A stretch of DNA of 64,000 bases from Bacteroidetes bacterium GWB2_32_14 (GTDB lineage Bacteria; Bacteroidota; Bacteroidia; Bacteroidales; UBA12077): contig MENK01000024.1 in NCBI GenBank assembly GCA_001768235.1, positions 1 to 64,000 of the forward strand, in the 5' to 3' direction. The position numbers were made by a program, and so were the translations under genes. This document shows, piece by piece, positions 45,313 to 54,875 of this stretch. The notes under the pieces are model-generated. The model was not told the DNA's origin. It made no database searches and saw only the letters and a program-made list of their open reading frames with translations. The stretch's first letter is position 1. Every line of letters begins with the position of its first letter.

Positions 45313-46648
45313 TTTCAGACTCTTTTTTTAGGTACTTTTCAATAACTCTTTCCATGTCATCTTTTAAACCTCTTTTGCGATTCAATAATGCTTTGTTTTT
45401 TTGCATTATTAAAAGTTCTTGAATTAAGTCAAAATCTGAAGTTTGGTCTTCGCAAACACCTTTAAGCAAAGCGATTTCCTTTTGGATTTTTTCGTCGTTT
45501 TTCTTCATATCCAGTTCTTTATTGTAAACTCTGTTATATATATCTGAAACCCTGTACTCAAAGCATAAATCACGATGCCAAATTACTTGAATTGCAACTA
45601 ATTCTTGATTAGTAACAAGTTCTAAATGTGGTTTTTCAAGCTGAACTTCTCTTTGTGCAATTAGAACTTGTTCTAACAATTTTGCTCTGTATTTTGGGGT
45701 GTAATTTCCCTGAAAATGTCCTTCGTCAGTAATGGCAGATTGACCGTTTCTTCTAGTCGGCATTCGGTTTTCAGAAATATTTCTTTCATCAACCATGCTT
45801 GCTCTTAAATCCAATAATGGTTTTAACCAAGGATAACCCTTACTAACCATTGCTGTCATTGACTTATCTTCTTTTACAACGGTACAAGTCCAACATCCAA
45901 ATCGACTTTGCCCACATGAAGAATGACTTTTGTCTGTTACCATTGTAGGACATTCATAATCATCGGCACTTGCATCGGTGTATATTTTGAAAAGTTTTGA
46001 ATTGTCGGCACCCCATGGCGAAGTCATAGCATTAATAATGTACCAAACTTCTTCAAGCATTAAATCTTTGATTGGGGAATAGACATAAGTATTATGTTGA
46101 TGTGGGTGCTTAGTAAGCCTCTTACCCTTTATTTCGTGCTTTTTGATTGATTTTGCCCTTGTTGCACTTTCCGCACTTCTTGTGCCAATTAAAATTATTG
46201 CTTCACCGTTTTCCGCAACCTGATCAGTTATAAACCTTGATGTTGGTTTAATTTTCATTTTATCAGTACACCAGCGAAAAGCATTATTGGGAACTGGATA
46301 ACCTCTACCAAGTATATTTACCCAAAATGTATCTTCTAAACGTGGAATTGTTTTTTGAACTTCTATTGGTAAGCCTTGTTCAACAGCTGCCTGTTCAATT
46401 TTCTTTAAGATTTCAAAAACATAGTCCGTAACAATTGGATTCTCGACTAAAGTGTCGTTGCAAACCACATAAATCTTTCTATTTCTTAACTCATGAGGAA
46501 TATTTTTAAGTGCAAGCCAAACGAGTTGCAGAAGAGCTGTAGAGTCTTTTCCTCCACTAAATCCAATAATCCAGGGACGTTGAGAATCATTGTCCATTAA
46601 ATATTGGTCTTCAAGTTCTGATATGATGTAATTAATTTTTTTTGACAT
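45302..46648 (-). CDS. dndC: DNA sulfur-modification protein DndC (PAPS-reductase-like)
   Basis: A 448-residue PP-loop ATP pyrophosphatase: SGGKDS (31-36) binds ATP. Cysteines C233, C245, C252 and C255 (YECPT, SSCGQSRFGCWTC) match the 4Fe-4S site of DndC. Other family blocks are NAFRWCTDKMKIKP, GTRSAESATRAK and the SPIKDLMLEEVW segment. It activates the DNA phosphate for sulfur transfer. It heads the operon, with a TAAATTTG -7 box 18 bases before the ATG. No DndA cysteine desulfurase or DndB regulator is present in the window, so another desulfurase would have to supply sulfur. Confidence 0.9.
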   Translation of the reverse strand: MSKKINYIISELEDQYLMDNDSQRPWIIGFSGGKDSTALLQLVWLALKNIPHELRNRKIYVVCNDTLVENPIVTDYVFEILKKIEQAAVEQGLPIEVQKTIPRLEDTFWVNILGRGYPVPNNAFRWCTDKMKIKPTSRFITDQVAENGEAIILIGTRSAESATRAKSIKKHEIKGKRLTKHPHQHNTYVYSPIKDLMLEEVWYIINAMTSPWGADNSKLFKIYTDASADDYECPTMVTDKSHSSCGQSRFGCWTCTVVKEDKSMTAMVSKGYPWLKPLLDLRASMVDERNISENRMPTRRNGQSAITDEGHFQGNYTPKYRAKLLEQVLIAQREVQLEKPHLELVTNQELVAIQVIWHRDLCFEYRVSDIYNRVYNKELDMKKNDEKIQKEIALLKGVCEDQTSDFDLIQELLIMQKNKALLNRKRGLKDDMERVIEKYLKKESENVH

Positions 46649-47321
46649 AATTAGTTTTAAAACTTCAAATTTAGTAAATTTCTATGAGCAGTGAAAAGAA
46701 TGGCTCTTTTGATTTTGCCGAAGGGTTGGCTTTGTGTGTCTGGGCAAAATTAAATGTGCCATTGTGTGTCGTCAATTGTTTTAAAAAATATGCGGTGGGC
46801 AAAAAGTAAAAAACATCGGGCCGTCTTGAGTGTCGGCTTTCTTGTTTTGTCAATATTTCTTTTTCTGTCTGTCCTTTCACAGGTTTACTTTTCAATTTCT
46901 GTCTGTCGTTTCCGTCATCTTACACTTGGTACTAACTACTTTATAGATATACTTTTATCATTTCAATATATCAGCTATAAAGTTAGGATAAACATGTTTG
47001 ATAATTTTTCGATTTTTAAAATTAAACAAAAAATTTAAAAATTCTTTTTCTTTTCTTCAAAACAATTTTTTTACTGACAAATAGGCATATTTCCCGGTTA
47101 AAAGTTTTTTTGTTTTTAAAGACAAAAGCAATTATGCTTTTTACCCCGGCTTGAATAAATACCCTGGGATGCTGATTTATGTTCCTGTTGGAATTCAAAA
47201 ACGTGACGGGTATAATTTATATTCTGTTTAAATTTGGTATATTTATTGACTGGTTTGAAATCGGTGTATATAAGTATGTAAATAATTAATACTAATTTGA
47301 AATTAAATAAATTATAACAAT
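46649..47321. other. Intergenic region upstream of the dnd operon, no gene seen
   Basis: 673 bases without a credible gene. The dnd promoter lies at 46666-46697. Beyond it are GGGCAAAA direct repeats (near 46740 and 46797) and a TTTTGCC/GGCAAAA pair, with compositional shift typical of accessory DNA. The short open frames here have no protein-like pattern. The rest is A/T-rich leader of trxB. Confidence 0.5.
46666..46697 (-). promoter_or_regulatory. Probable promoter of the dnd operon
   Basis: Minus-strand TAAATTTG (plus 46666-46673) is an exact TAnnTTTG match. A TTTT -33-like element lies 20 bases further upstream (46694-46697). The ATG is 18 bases downstream. Confidence 0.5.
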
Positions 47322-48314
47322 ATGGCACTATTTAAAACAATTGAAAACCTGGATGAAAAAGAAAATCAGGATAAATTAGACTCCGGGGTTGAAAAAGTAA
47401 AATGCTTAATAATAGGTTCGGGTCCTGCAGGATATACTGCAGCAATATATGCAGCAAGAGCAAACCTGAATCCTGTATTGTACGAGGGTTTAGAACCTGG
47501 TGGCCAGCTGACTACCACTACCGAAGTAGAAAATTTCCCCGGTTATCCCGATGGAATAACAGGCCCGGCGATGATGGAAGACCTTAAAAAGCAGGCTCAG
47601 CGATTTGGAACCGATGTACGTTTCGGAATTGCCACGGCATCTGATTTATCGAAAAGGCCATTTAAAATTACAATCGACAATAAGAAAGTTGTTGAAGCCG
47701 AGAGTGTTATCATTGCTACAGGAGCAACAGCCAAATATTTAGGACTGGAATCAGAGAAGAAATTCATGGGACAGGGCGTTTCTGCCTGTGCTACCTGCGA
47801 TGGGTTCTTCTATAAGGGAAAAGATGTTGCCGTGGTTGGCGGTGGCGATACTGCAGCAGAAGAAGCAACATATTTGTCGGGTATTTGCAATAAAGTATAT
47901 TTAATTGTGCGAAAAGATTATTTACGTGCATCGAAAGTGATGGTAGAAAGAGTAATGAAAACTCCAAATATAGAAGTTCTGTTTGAGCATGTTACTAAAG
48001 AAATTGTTGGTGATATGAGCGGAGTAACAGGTGTGATTTTAACGAATGCAAAAGGGGAAGAAGTAAAAAAAGATATTCATGGTTTCTTTGTAGCTATAGG
48101 ACATAAACCCAATTCTGACATCTTTAAACCATATATTGATACCGATGAAGTAGGTTATATAATAACCGAAGGCAGTTCATCCAAAACTAAGGTAGATGGT
48201 GTTTTTGCCTGTGGCGATGTTATGGATCCGCATTACAGGCAGGCAATAACTGCTGCTGGTTCAGGATGCAAGGCTGCAATTGATGCAGAGCGATTTTTGG
48301 GTACGCAGAAATAA
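47322..48314 (+). CDS. trxB: Thioredoxin reductase
   Basis: A 330-residue FAD/NADPH flavoenzyme that reduces thioredoxin. The FAD motif is IIGSGPAGYTAA, the redox pair is C156-A-T-C159 in SACATCDGFF, and the NADPH motif is VVGGGDTAAEEA. FAD closing motif GVFACGDVMDP is present. About 25 residues precede the usual start (EKVKCLIIG), so an internal start is possible. It is followed by a strong terminator. Confidence 0.96.
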   Translation: MALFKTIENLDEKENQDKLDSGVEKVKCLIIGSGPAGYTAAIYAARANLNPVLYEGLEPGGQLTTTTEVENFPGYPDGITGPAMMEDLKKQAQRFGTDVRFGIATASDLSKRPFKITIDNKKVVEAESVIIATGATAKYLGLESEKKFMGQGVSACATCDGFFYKGKDVAVVGGGDTAAEEATYLSGICNKVYLIVRKDYLRASKVMVERVMKTPNIEVLFEHVTKEIVGDMSGVTGVILTNAKGEEVKKDIHGFFVAIGHKPNSDIFKPYIDTDEVGYIITEGSSSKTKVDGVFACGDVMDPHYRQAITAAGSGCKAAIDAERFLGTQK

Positions 48315-48316
48315 AA

Positions 48317-48346
48317 AAAAGCCGGTTTAAATTTTAACCGGCTTTT
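48317..48346. terminator. Bidirectional terminator after trxB
   Basis: GCCGGTT (48321-48327) with AACCGGC (48336-48342), flanked by A-run and T-run. It lies between trxB and the convergent oxoamine-synthase gene. Confidence 0.85.
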
Positions 48347-48365
48347 TAAATCTGAATATTTAAGT

Positions 48366-49607
48366 CTATACTTTGGCAATTGATTCGGCCCTGTATTCGC
48401 CGGCAATTAATTTTTTATGTACTGCTTTAAATGCATTAATCGTATATTCAACATCTTCTAATGTATGTGCAGCTGTTGGAATAATACGTAGCATTAATTG
48501 TCCTTTTGGAATAACCGGGTAGGTTACAATAGAGCAGAAAACATTATAATTTTCCCTTAAATCCATTGTAATGTTTGTTCCTTCAGGTACACTTCCCGAG
48601 AAGAATACAGGAGTTACAGGTGATTCTGTTTTCCCGAGGTTAAATCCTGCTTCGCGCAATCCTTTTTGTAATGCATGGGTTATTTTCCAAAGATTCTCGC
48701 GGAGTTGTTTCTGGGATTTTAATAACTCAAGTCTTTTTAAAGAGCCAACAACCAAAGGCATAGGAAGCGATTTTGCAAAAATCTGTGAACGCATATTGTA
48801 ACGTAAGAAGTTGATTACTTCTTCTGTTGAAGCAACAAACGCACCTATCCCTGCCATTGCTTTTGCAAATGTGGCAAAGTAAACATCAATTTCACCCTGA
48901 ACACCTAAATGTTCGCCGGTACCGGCTCCTGTTGCTCCCATTGTTCCAAAACCATGAGCATCGTCAACCAGGAGTCTGAAGTTAAATTTCTTTTTAAACG
49001 AAACGATTTCTTTTAATTTACCCAAATCGCCAGCCATACCAAAAACACCTTCGGTAATAACCAAAATCCCGCCATTTGTTTTTTCAACAAGCTTTGATGC
49101 ATGTTCAAGTTGTTTTTCAAAGCTTTGCATGTCGTTATGCGTGTAAACGAATCGTTTTCCCATGTGTAAGCGCAATCCATCAAGAATACATGCATGTGCT
49201 TCAGAATCATATACAATAACATCGTTCCTGCTTACAAGAGTATCAATAATTGAAACCATCCCCTGGTAACCAAAATTGAGAAGGTAAGCATCATCTTTAC
49301 CAACGAATTCGGCCAGCTGGTTTTCCAGTTCCTCGTGCAAAGTAGTTTGCCCCGACATCATTCGTGCTCCCATTGGATAGGCAAGGCCATATTGTTTCGA
49401 TGCATCGGCATCTGCTTTTCGTACTTCGGGGTGATTTGCCAAACCGATATAATTATTTAAACTCCATGTCAGAACTTCTTTTCCGCGAAACTTCATACGG
49501 GGAGCAATTTCTCCTTCGAGTTTTGGAAAAGTGAAGTAACCATGTGCTTCTTTCATGTACTGACCCAGGGGGCCCATACTCTTTTGTATTTTATCGAATA
49601 AGTCCAC
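48366..49607 (-). CDS. Alpha-oxoamine synthase family PLP enzyme
   Basis: A 413-residue fold-type I PLP enzyme. The PLP lysine is K249 in FATFAKAMAGIGAF. The DDAHG motif (215-219) and HNDM block are those of the alpha-oxoamine synthases (glycine C-acetyltransferase, 8-amino-7-oxononanoate synthase, serine palmitoyltransferase, cysteate acyltransferase). In Bacteroidota this group includes enzymes of sphingolipid and sulfonolipid synthesis. Substrate cannot be fixed from sequence, and no neighbouring lipid or biotin genes resolve it. A lipid role is a reasonable inference. Confidence 0.85.
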   Translation of the reverse strand: MDLFDKIQKSMGPLGQYMKEAHGYFTFPKLEGEIAPRMKFRGKEVLTWSLNNYIGLANHPEVRKADADASKQYGLAYPMGARMMSGQTTLHEELENQLAEFVGKDDAYLLNFGYQGMVSIIDTLVSRNDVIVYDSEAHACILDGLRLHMGKRFVYTHNDMQSFEKQLEHASKLVEKTNGGILVITEGVFGMAGDLGKLKEIVSFKKKFNFRLLVDDAHGFGTMGATGAGTGEHLGVQGEIDVYFATFAKAMAGIGAFVASTEEVINFLRYNMRSQIFAKSLPMPLVVGSLKRLELLKSQKQLRENLWKITHALQKGLREAGFNLGKTESPVTPVFFSGSVPEGTNITMDLRENYNVFCSIVTYPVIPKGQLMLRIIPTAAHTLEDVEYTINAFKAVHKKLIAGEYRAESIAKV

Positions 49608-49763
49608 TTTACTTAAATTTTAAGTTAAATTTGATGGCACAAAAGTAAACTTTTTTAAAAAATTAGCAAGCAGAAGAAAATAATTTAGCTATTTTCGCCG
49701 TTTTAAACAATTAAATTTTATCATCTTAAACTAAAAATGTACATTTGCAAAATGTTTGAAAAA

Positions 49764-50546
49764 ATGAACCGATTATTATTTATATTAGCTTTTATAGCTT
49801 TATTTACATCATGTAAATACGAAAAATTACTTAAAAGCCATGATTACAAGCTTAAATACCAGAAAGCCCTGGAATATTATGCTGAAGAAGATTATATAAG
49901 GGCCGATGGTTTGTTTGAACAGCTAAAACCGATTTTAAAAGGTTCTATTCAGGCTGATACCGTATTTTTTTACAGTGCCTATTGTAATTTCTACCAGGAA
50001 GATTATCTCTTGGGAGCACATTATTTTGATGAGTTTAGAAGAACATTCGGGAATAGTCCCTTTGCTGAAGAAGCAGAATTTATGAGTGCTTATTGTACAT
50101 ATAAATTATCTCCCCGTCCGACCCTGGATCAATCCTATTCAACTAAAACAATATCTCAAATCGGACTTTACCTTTCAAAATACCCAAATTCACCGAGGAA
50201 AGATGAATGTATGAGAATAATTGAAGAACTGAGAAATAAACTTGTTGAAAAATCATACCTGAGTGCAAAATTATATTATAACCTGAGCGATTATAAAGCA
50301 GCGGTTATAGCTTTAAATAACAGCCTTGAACAATTTCCCGAAACAAAATACAGGGAAGAAATCATGTTTTTAATTCTAAAAGCCAGTTTCTTACTTGCCG
50401 AAAATAGTGTTGCAGAGAAAAAGATTGAACGATACCAGGCAACTGTAGATGAATATTACACGTTTACTGAAGAATTTCCTGGAAGCAGTTATTTAAAGGA
50501 AGCTGAGAAGATGTTTTCTGATTCCCGAAAAATATTAAAAAATTAA
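49764..50546 (+). CDS. bamD: Outer-membrane assembly lipoprotein BamD
   Basis: About 260 residues from MNRLLFILAFI; an in-frame start at 49737 would add nine residues. The lipobox is FTSC (Cys17), so it is lipid-anchored in the periplasm. The mature protein is built of TPR-like helical repeats (ALEYYAEEDYIRADGLFEQL, KLYYNLSDYKAAVIALNNSL, YYTFTEEFPGSSY) typical of BamD, which assists BamA in folding outer-membrane proteins. It opens the bamD-rpoZ-coaBC-porD-recN block conserved in Bacteroidota. Confidence 0.9.
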   Translation: MNRLLFILAFIALFTSCKYEKLLKSHDYKLKYQKALEYYAEEDYIRADGLFEQLKPILKGSIQADTVFFYSAYCNFYQEDYLLGAHYFDEFRRTFGNSPFAEEAEFMSAYCTYKLSPRPTLDQSYSTKTISQIGLYLSKYPNSPRKDECMRIIEELRNKLVEKSYLSAKLYYNLSDYKAAVIALNNSLEQFPETKYREEIMFLILKASFLLAENSVAEKKIERYQATVDEYYTFTEEFPGSSYLKEAEKMFSDSRKILKN

Positions 50547-50566
50547 ATATTAATAAATAGTTCAGT

Positions 50567-50899
50567 ATGATCGATTACAAAAAAACCAAAGCTCCGGTTA
50601 CAACTGTTACACGTAATCTTGCAGATTTAAATAAAGATACAGGTAATATATACGAAACAGTTGCGATCGTGTCGAAAAGAGCAAATCAGATTAGTGGAGA
50701 GCTTAAGGAAGAGTTAAACAGGAAATTAGAAGAATTTGCTTCTTATACCGATAACCTTGAAGAGGTTTTCGAAAACAGAGAACAGATTGAGATTTCTAAA
50801 TTTTATGAACGTTTACCAAAACCTACTTTAATTGCAATGCAGGAATTTCTTGATGATCAGGTTTATTTCAGAAAACCTGAAATCGAAGAAGTAGAATAA
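50567..50899 (+). CDS. rpoZ: RNA polymerase omega subunit, Bacteroidota type
   Basis: A 110-residue protein with the Bacteroidota omega pattern (TVTRNLADLNKDTGNIYETV, IVSKRANQIS). The position between bamD and coaBC is the conserved location of this subunit in the phylum. It helps assemble the beta-prime subunit. Sequence is divergent from E. coli RpoZ, but the SKRANQIS block corresponds to the canonical AxRxRQL region. Confidence 0.88.
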   Translation: MIDYKKTKAPVTTVTRNLADLNKDTGNIYETVAIVSKRANQISGELKEELNRKLEEFASYTDNLEEVFENREQIEISKFYERLPKPTLIAMQEFLDDQVYFRKPEIEEVE

Positions 50900-50918
50900 G
50901 GCTTGCAAAAATTAGCTT

Positions 50919-52133
50919 ATGAAGCTAAACGATAAACATATTTTATTAGGTATTACAGGAAGTATAGCGGCCTATAAGGCTGCTATTCTTGTTAGATTAC
51001 TTGTGAAAGAAGGTGCTCAGGTAAAAGTAGTTATGACCGAACTGGCCAAAGAGTTTATTACACCTTTAACCATGGCTACCTTATCCAAAAATCCTATTCT
51101 TGTTGATTTTTTCGATCCTGAAAACGGGCAATGGAACAGTCATGTGGATTTAGGAATGTGGGCAGATTTGTATTTAATAGCTCCTGCGACAGCCAATACT
51201 ATGGGTAAAATGGCTAACGGGGTGGCCGATAACCTGCTTTTAACTTCATACTTATCGGCAAAATGTCCTGTAATGGTTGCTCCTGCAATGGATTTAGATA
51301 TGTTTCAACATCCTGCAAATACAAAAAATATTGAAATACTAAAATCATACGGGAATATTATATTAGAACCTGCAACTGGTGAACTCGCCAGTGGATTGTC
51401 GGGTAAAGGACGAATGGAAGAGCCTGAAGTGATTGTAGAAAAAGTAATTGATTTTTTTACTTCAAAAAAAAAACTAAATAACAAAACAGTTTTAGTTACA
51501 GCCGGCCCAACATACGAGCCGATTGATCCTGTTCGTTATATTGGAAATTTCAGTACAGGGAAAATGGGTTTTGCTATTGCTGAAGAACTGGCAAATCAGG
51601 GAGCCCGGGTTTTTTTAATTACAGGGCCTACATCCTTAAATACAATCAATAAATCAATTTCACGAATTGATGTTGTTACAGCTGATGAAATGTATTCAGC
51701 AGCAATTAATTATTTCCCTAAATGCGATATAGCTGTTATGTCGGCAGCTGTTGCTGATTTTAAACCATCGGAACTGTTCCAGGAAAAGGTAAAACGCGGA
51801 AAAGATAACTTGCAGATAAACCTTGTCCCGAATAAAGATATTGCAGCCGAATTAGGAAAAATAAAATCAAAAAATCAGGTACTGGTTGGTTTTGCTTTGG
51901 AAACCAACAATGAACTTGAAAACGCAACTCAAAAAATCAAATCAAAGAATTTGGATTTTATTGTTCTCAACTCGTTAAAAGAAAAAGGCGCCGGTTTTGG
52001 TTTTAATACAAATAAAATATCCATAATTGATAAAAACGGGCGTAAATCGGATTTTGAATTAAAACTGAAAAACAAAGTTGCTATAGATATCGTTAATAAA
52101 TTAGTTGATTTGCTTAACCAAAAAAACAACTAA
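50919..52133 (+). CDS. coaBC: Bifunctional phosphopantothenoylcysteine decarboxylase/synthetase
   Basis: A 404-residue two-domain enzyme of coenzyme A synthesis. The N-terminal CoaC flavoprotein domain has GITGSIAAYKA and the LIAPATANTMGKMANGVADN block, with the APAMD motif. The C-terminal CoaB domain has VLVTAGPTYEPIDPVRYIGN, KMGFAIAEE and a conserved NDxLVFAL-type end. It condenses phosphopantothenate with cysteine and decarboxylates the product. All motifs are intact. Confidence 0.96.
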   Translation: MKLNDKHILLGITGSIAAYKAAILVRLLVKEGAQVKVVMTELAKEFITPLTMATLSKNPILVDFFDPENGQWNSHVDLGMWADLYLIAPATANTMGKMANGVADNLLLTSYLSAKCPVMVAPAMDLDMFQHPANTKNIEILKSYGNIILEPATGELASGLSGKGRMEEPEVIVEKVIDFFTSKKKLNNKTVLVTAGPTYEPIDPVRYIGNFSTGKMGFAIAEELANQGARVFLITGPTSLNTINKSISRIDVVTADEMYSAAINYFPKCDIAVMSAAVADFKPSELFQEKVKRGKDNLQINLVPNKDIAAELGKIKSKNQVLVGFALETNNELENATQKIKSKNLDFIVLNSLKEKGAGFGFNTNKISIIDKNGRKSDFELKLKNKVAIDIVNKLVDLLNQKNN

Positions 52134-52144
52134 TACTTACTCTT

Positions 52145-53047
52145 ATGGAAAAAAAGTTTTTCGTTCTCATTGCATTCATCTTCGTGTCATACCTTGGCAT
52201 TGGTCAGGAGTTAAGGTGTAATATCCAGGTTGTTTCATCGCAGATACAAGGTACAAATAAACAGGTTTTTCAAACCTTGCAGAATGAGTTGTATGAATTT
52301 ATGAATAATACTGCCTGGACAAATCATATTTATAAGAATGAAGAACGAATTGATTGCAATATAATGATAAATCTTACCGACCATTCGGGAGATGAATTTA
52401 AGGGAAGTATTCAGATTCAATCCAGGCGGCCGGTTTATAATACATCGTATAACTCGGCAATTTTAAATTATAAAGATGATGATGTTAAATTTAATTATGT
52501 TGAGTTCGAACCTCTTGAATTTAGCTTAACCGAACATCGCTCGAACCTTACTTCGATATTAGCCTATTATGCATATATTATTATAGGTTTTGATTACGAT
52601 ACCTATTCATTGTTAGGCGGAACAGAATACTTTCAAAAAGCAGAACAAATTGTGAACAATGCTCAAAATGCAGCTGAAAACGGATGGAAAGCATTTGAAA
52701 GCAGGAAAAACAGGTACTGGTTAGTTGAAAATATTCTAAATGATCAATATAAAGGCGTACGTGAGTTCCAGTATCGCTTTCATCGCCTGGGACTCGATGT
52801 AATGAGCTCAAAAGAAGCAGCAGGAAGGGCAGATATAGCTGAAAGCCTTGAATTACTGCAAAAAGTTTATCGGCAAAAACCCGATCCTTTCCTGTTTTTC
52901 TACGACATGGTAATGTCAGCTAAATCTGACGAACTGGTTAATGTTTTCTCTGAATCATTTATGGCTGAAGCCGACAGGGTTTACAACATACTTGTTGAAA
53001 TTGATCCTTCCAGATCGGAGAAGTATAAGAAAATCAAAGAACAATAA
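52145..53047 (+). CDS. porD: DUF4835/PorD-family periplasmic protein
   Basis: A 300-residue exported protein (signal MEKKFFVLIAFIFVSYLGIG) with the DUF4835 pattern (ELRCNIQVVSSQIQGTNKQV, NLTSILAYYAYIIIGFDYDT). Members in Bacteroidota have been named PorD in connection with type IX secretion; the mechanism is unclear to me. The conserved cluster position between coaBC and recN supports the assignment. Confidence 0.8.
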   Translation: MEKKFFVLIAFIFVSYLGIGQELRCNIQVVSSQIQGTNKQVFQTLQNELYEFMNNTAWTNHIYKNEERIDCNIMINLTDHSGDEFKGSIQIQSRRPVYNTSYNSAILNYKDDDVKFNYVEFEPLEFSLTEHRSNLTSILAYYAYIIIGFDYDTYSLLGGTEYFQKAEQIVNNAQNAAENGWKAFESRKNRYWLVENILNDQYKGVREFQYRFHRLGLDVMSSKEAAGRADIAESLELLQKVYRQKPDPFLFFYDMVMSAKSDELVNVFSESFMAEADRVYNILVEIDPSRSEKYKKIKEQ

Positions 53048-53084
53048 GTTTTATTCAATTTCATTTTATTTCTAATAAAAACGA

Positions 53085-53118
53085 TTTAGTAAAATTTCCT
53101 GATTTTTACCTAAGTTTG
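53085..53118 (+). promoter_or_regulatory. Internal promoter for recN
   Basis: TTTA (53085-53088), 22-base spacer, TAAGTTTG (53111-53118, exact TAnnTTTG match). It lies 37 bases before the recN ATG, so recN may be expressed independently of the upstream block. Confidence 0.45.
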
Positions 53119-53154
53119 TATTTAATAACGGAATTGATTTAATGTTATTTTAGA

Positions 53155-54813
53155 ATGCTACAATCCTTATATATTCAGAATTATGCACTGATAAATGAAC
53201 TGGAAATTGATTTTAACAGTGGGCTAAACATTATTACTGGCGAAACAGGTGCAGGAAAATCTATTTTATTAGGCGCACTATCATTAATTTTAGGGCAAAG
53301 AGCCGATACCACGATTTTAAAAGACAAATCAAAAAAATGTTTTGTCGAAGCAAAATTTAAAATCAGTAAGTTCGAGATTAAAGATTTTTTTAAAACGAAC
53401 GATATTGATTATGATGATGTTAGCGTTATACGAAGGGAAATCACTGATAATGGTAAATCAAGAGCATTTATAAACGATACACCCGTAAATATTAGTATAT
53501 TAAAGGAGCTTGGAGCATTTTTAGTTGATATTCATTCTCAACACCAGACCTTGTTGCTGGGAGATGATCATTTCCAGCTTAGCCTGGTCGATTCTTTTGT
53601 AAATCATAAAGAAATACTTGAAAAATACGGACTTGAATACAATGAGTATAATAAATTGGTAAGTGAATATAACGGATTACTTACGAATTCAAAAAAAGCT
53701 AAAGATGATCTCGATTATTACCAGTTCCAGTATAATCAACTCGATACAGCTAAATTAATCGACGGAGAACAGGAAGAACTCGAAGCTGAATTGGAGAAAC
53801 TGACACATTCTGAAGAAATCAAACTCAATCTTTCCAACTCGTATAATATATTGAATGGCGAAGAAATTGACCTGCTTTCGAACCTGAAACAGGCAAAAAA
53901 TTCAATAATTTCTATTTCGAATTACATGAAAGATTCTTCCACCCTGGCTAACAGGCTTGAATCTGCTTACATTGAGTTAAACGATATTGCAAAAGAGATT
54001 GAAAACCTGAACGATTCCATTGAACATGACCCGGAACGTATAGTATTTATTAAAGAAAAGCTGGATATCATCTATTCATTGCAACAAAAACACAAGTGCA
54101 ACTCGGTTTCTGAGTTAATAAAAATTAAAAATGATTTAAGTGATAAAATAGAGTTAATAACATCTTATGATTTTCGAATTGATGATATTGTAAAACAAAT
54201 AAACCGTGAAAAAGAAGTTTTAGAGAAATTATCTGTACAGATATCGGGAAACAGGAAAAAAAGAATCCCCGACATTGAAAAGAAAATTGCAGATATGTTA
54301 CACCAGTTGGGTATTCCAAATGCTGTATTTAATGTTGAACAAATACCATCTGGTGATTATCTGCCTACAGGCAAAGAAACCATTGTATTTCTATTTTCGG
54401 CCAATAAAAATGTTGTCCCGGAAGAATTGTCGAAAGTTGCATCTGGCGGAGAAATGTCGAGATTAATGCTTAGTTTAAAATCGATTATGGCAGAGTCGTT
54501 AACTTTGCCTACAATTATTTTTGATGAGATTGATGCCGGTACTTCAGGTGAAATAGCTGACAAAATGGGAGCAATAGTTAAGCGAATGTCCGAAAAAATG
54601 CAGGTTATCCATATTACACATTTACCCCAGATAGCAGTAAAAGGGAATTACCATTATCTTGTTTACAAAAAAGACAATACCGAAACTACCAATACACATA
54701 TCAAATTATTAAATAAAGAAGAACGTGTAAACGAAATTGCCAAGATGCTTAGTGGCGAATCTCTCACCGATGCAGCAATTCAGAATGCTAAAGTTTTACT
54801 TGGCGAAGAGTAG
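53155..54813 (+). CDS. recN: DNA repair protein RecN
   Basis: A 552-residue SMC-like ATPase for double-strand break repair. Walker A is TGETGAGKSILLGAL, the signature is ASGGEMSRLMLSLK and Walker B is TIIFDEIDAGTSGEIA. Coiled-coil arms span about residues 160-380. A C-terminal HLPQIA motif is conserved. All regions are present. An independent promoter box lies upstream. Confidence 0.96.
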   Translation: MLQSLYIQNYALINELEIDFNSGLNIITGETGAGKSILLGALSLILGQRADTTILKDKSKKCFVEAKFKISKFEIKDFFKTNDIDYDDVSVIRREITDNGKSRAFINDTPVNISILKELGAFLVDIHSQHQTLLLGDDHFQLSLVDSFVNHKEILEKYGLEYNEYNKLVSEYNGLLTNSKKAKDDLDYYQFQYNQLDTAKLIDGEQEELEAELEKLTHSEEIKLNLSNSYNILNGEEIDLLSNLKQAKNSIISISNYMKDSSTLANRLESAYIELNDIAKEIENLNDSIEHDPERIVFIKEKLDIIYSLQQKHKCNSVSELIKIKNDLSDKIELITSYDFRIDDIVKQINREKEVLEKLSVQISGNRKKRIPDIEKKIADMLHQLGIPNAVFNVEQIPSGDYLPTGKETIVFLFSANKNVVPEELSKVASGGEMSRLMLSLKSIMAESLTLPTIIFDEIDAGTSGEIADKMGAIVKRMSEKMQVIHITHLPQIAVKGNYHYLVYKKDNTETTNTHIKLLNKEERVNEIAKMLSGESLTDAAIQNAKVLLGEE

Positions 54814-54875
54814 AATAATTTGAACTTTATTACCAGTTAATTGTATTTAGTACGTAAAAACATAATTTTATTCAT

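Noticed and set aside
41625-46648. Possible complete Dnd system including DndFGH
   Set aside because: No DndF, DndG, separate DndH, DndA or DndB coding region is present in the window; only the C, D and E-like genes are supported.
46754-47038. A 94-codon plus-strand open frame upstream of trxB
   Set aside because: Composition and pattern are not protein-like. It lies in the non-coding region with repeats and has no ribosome-binding context.
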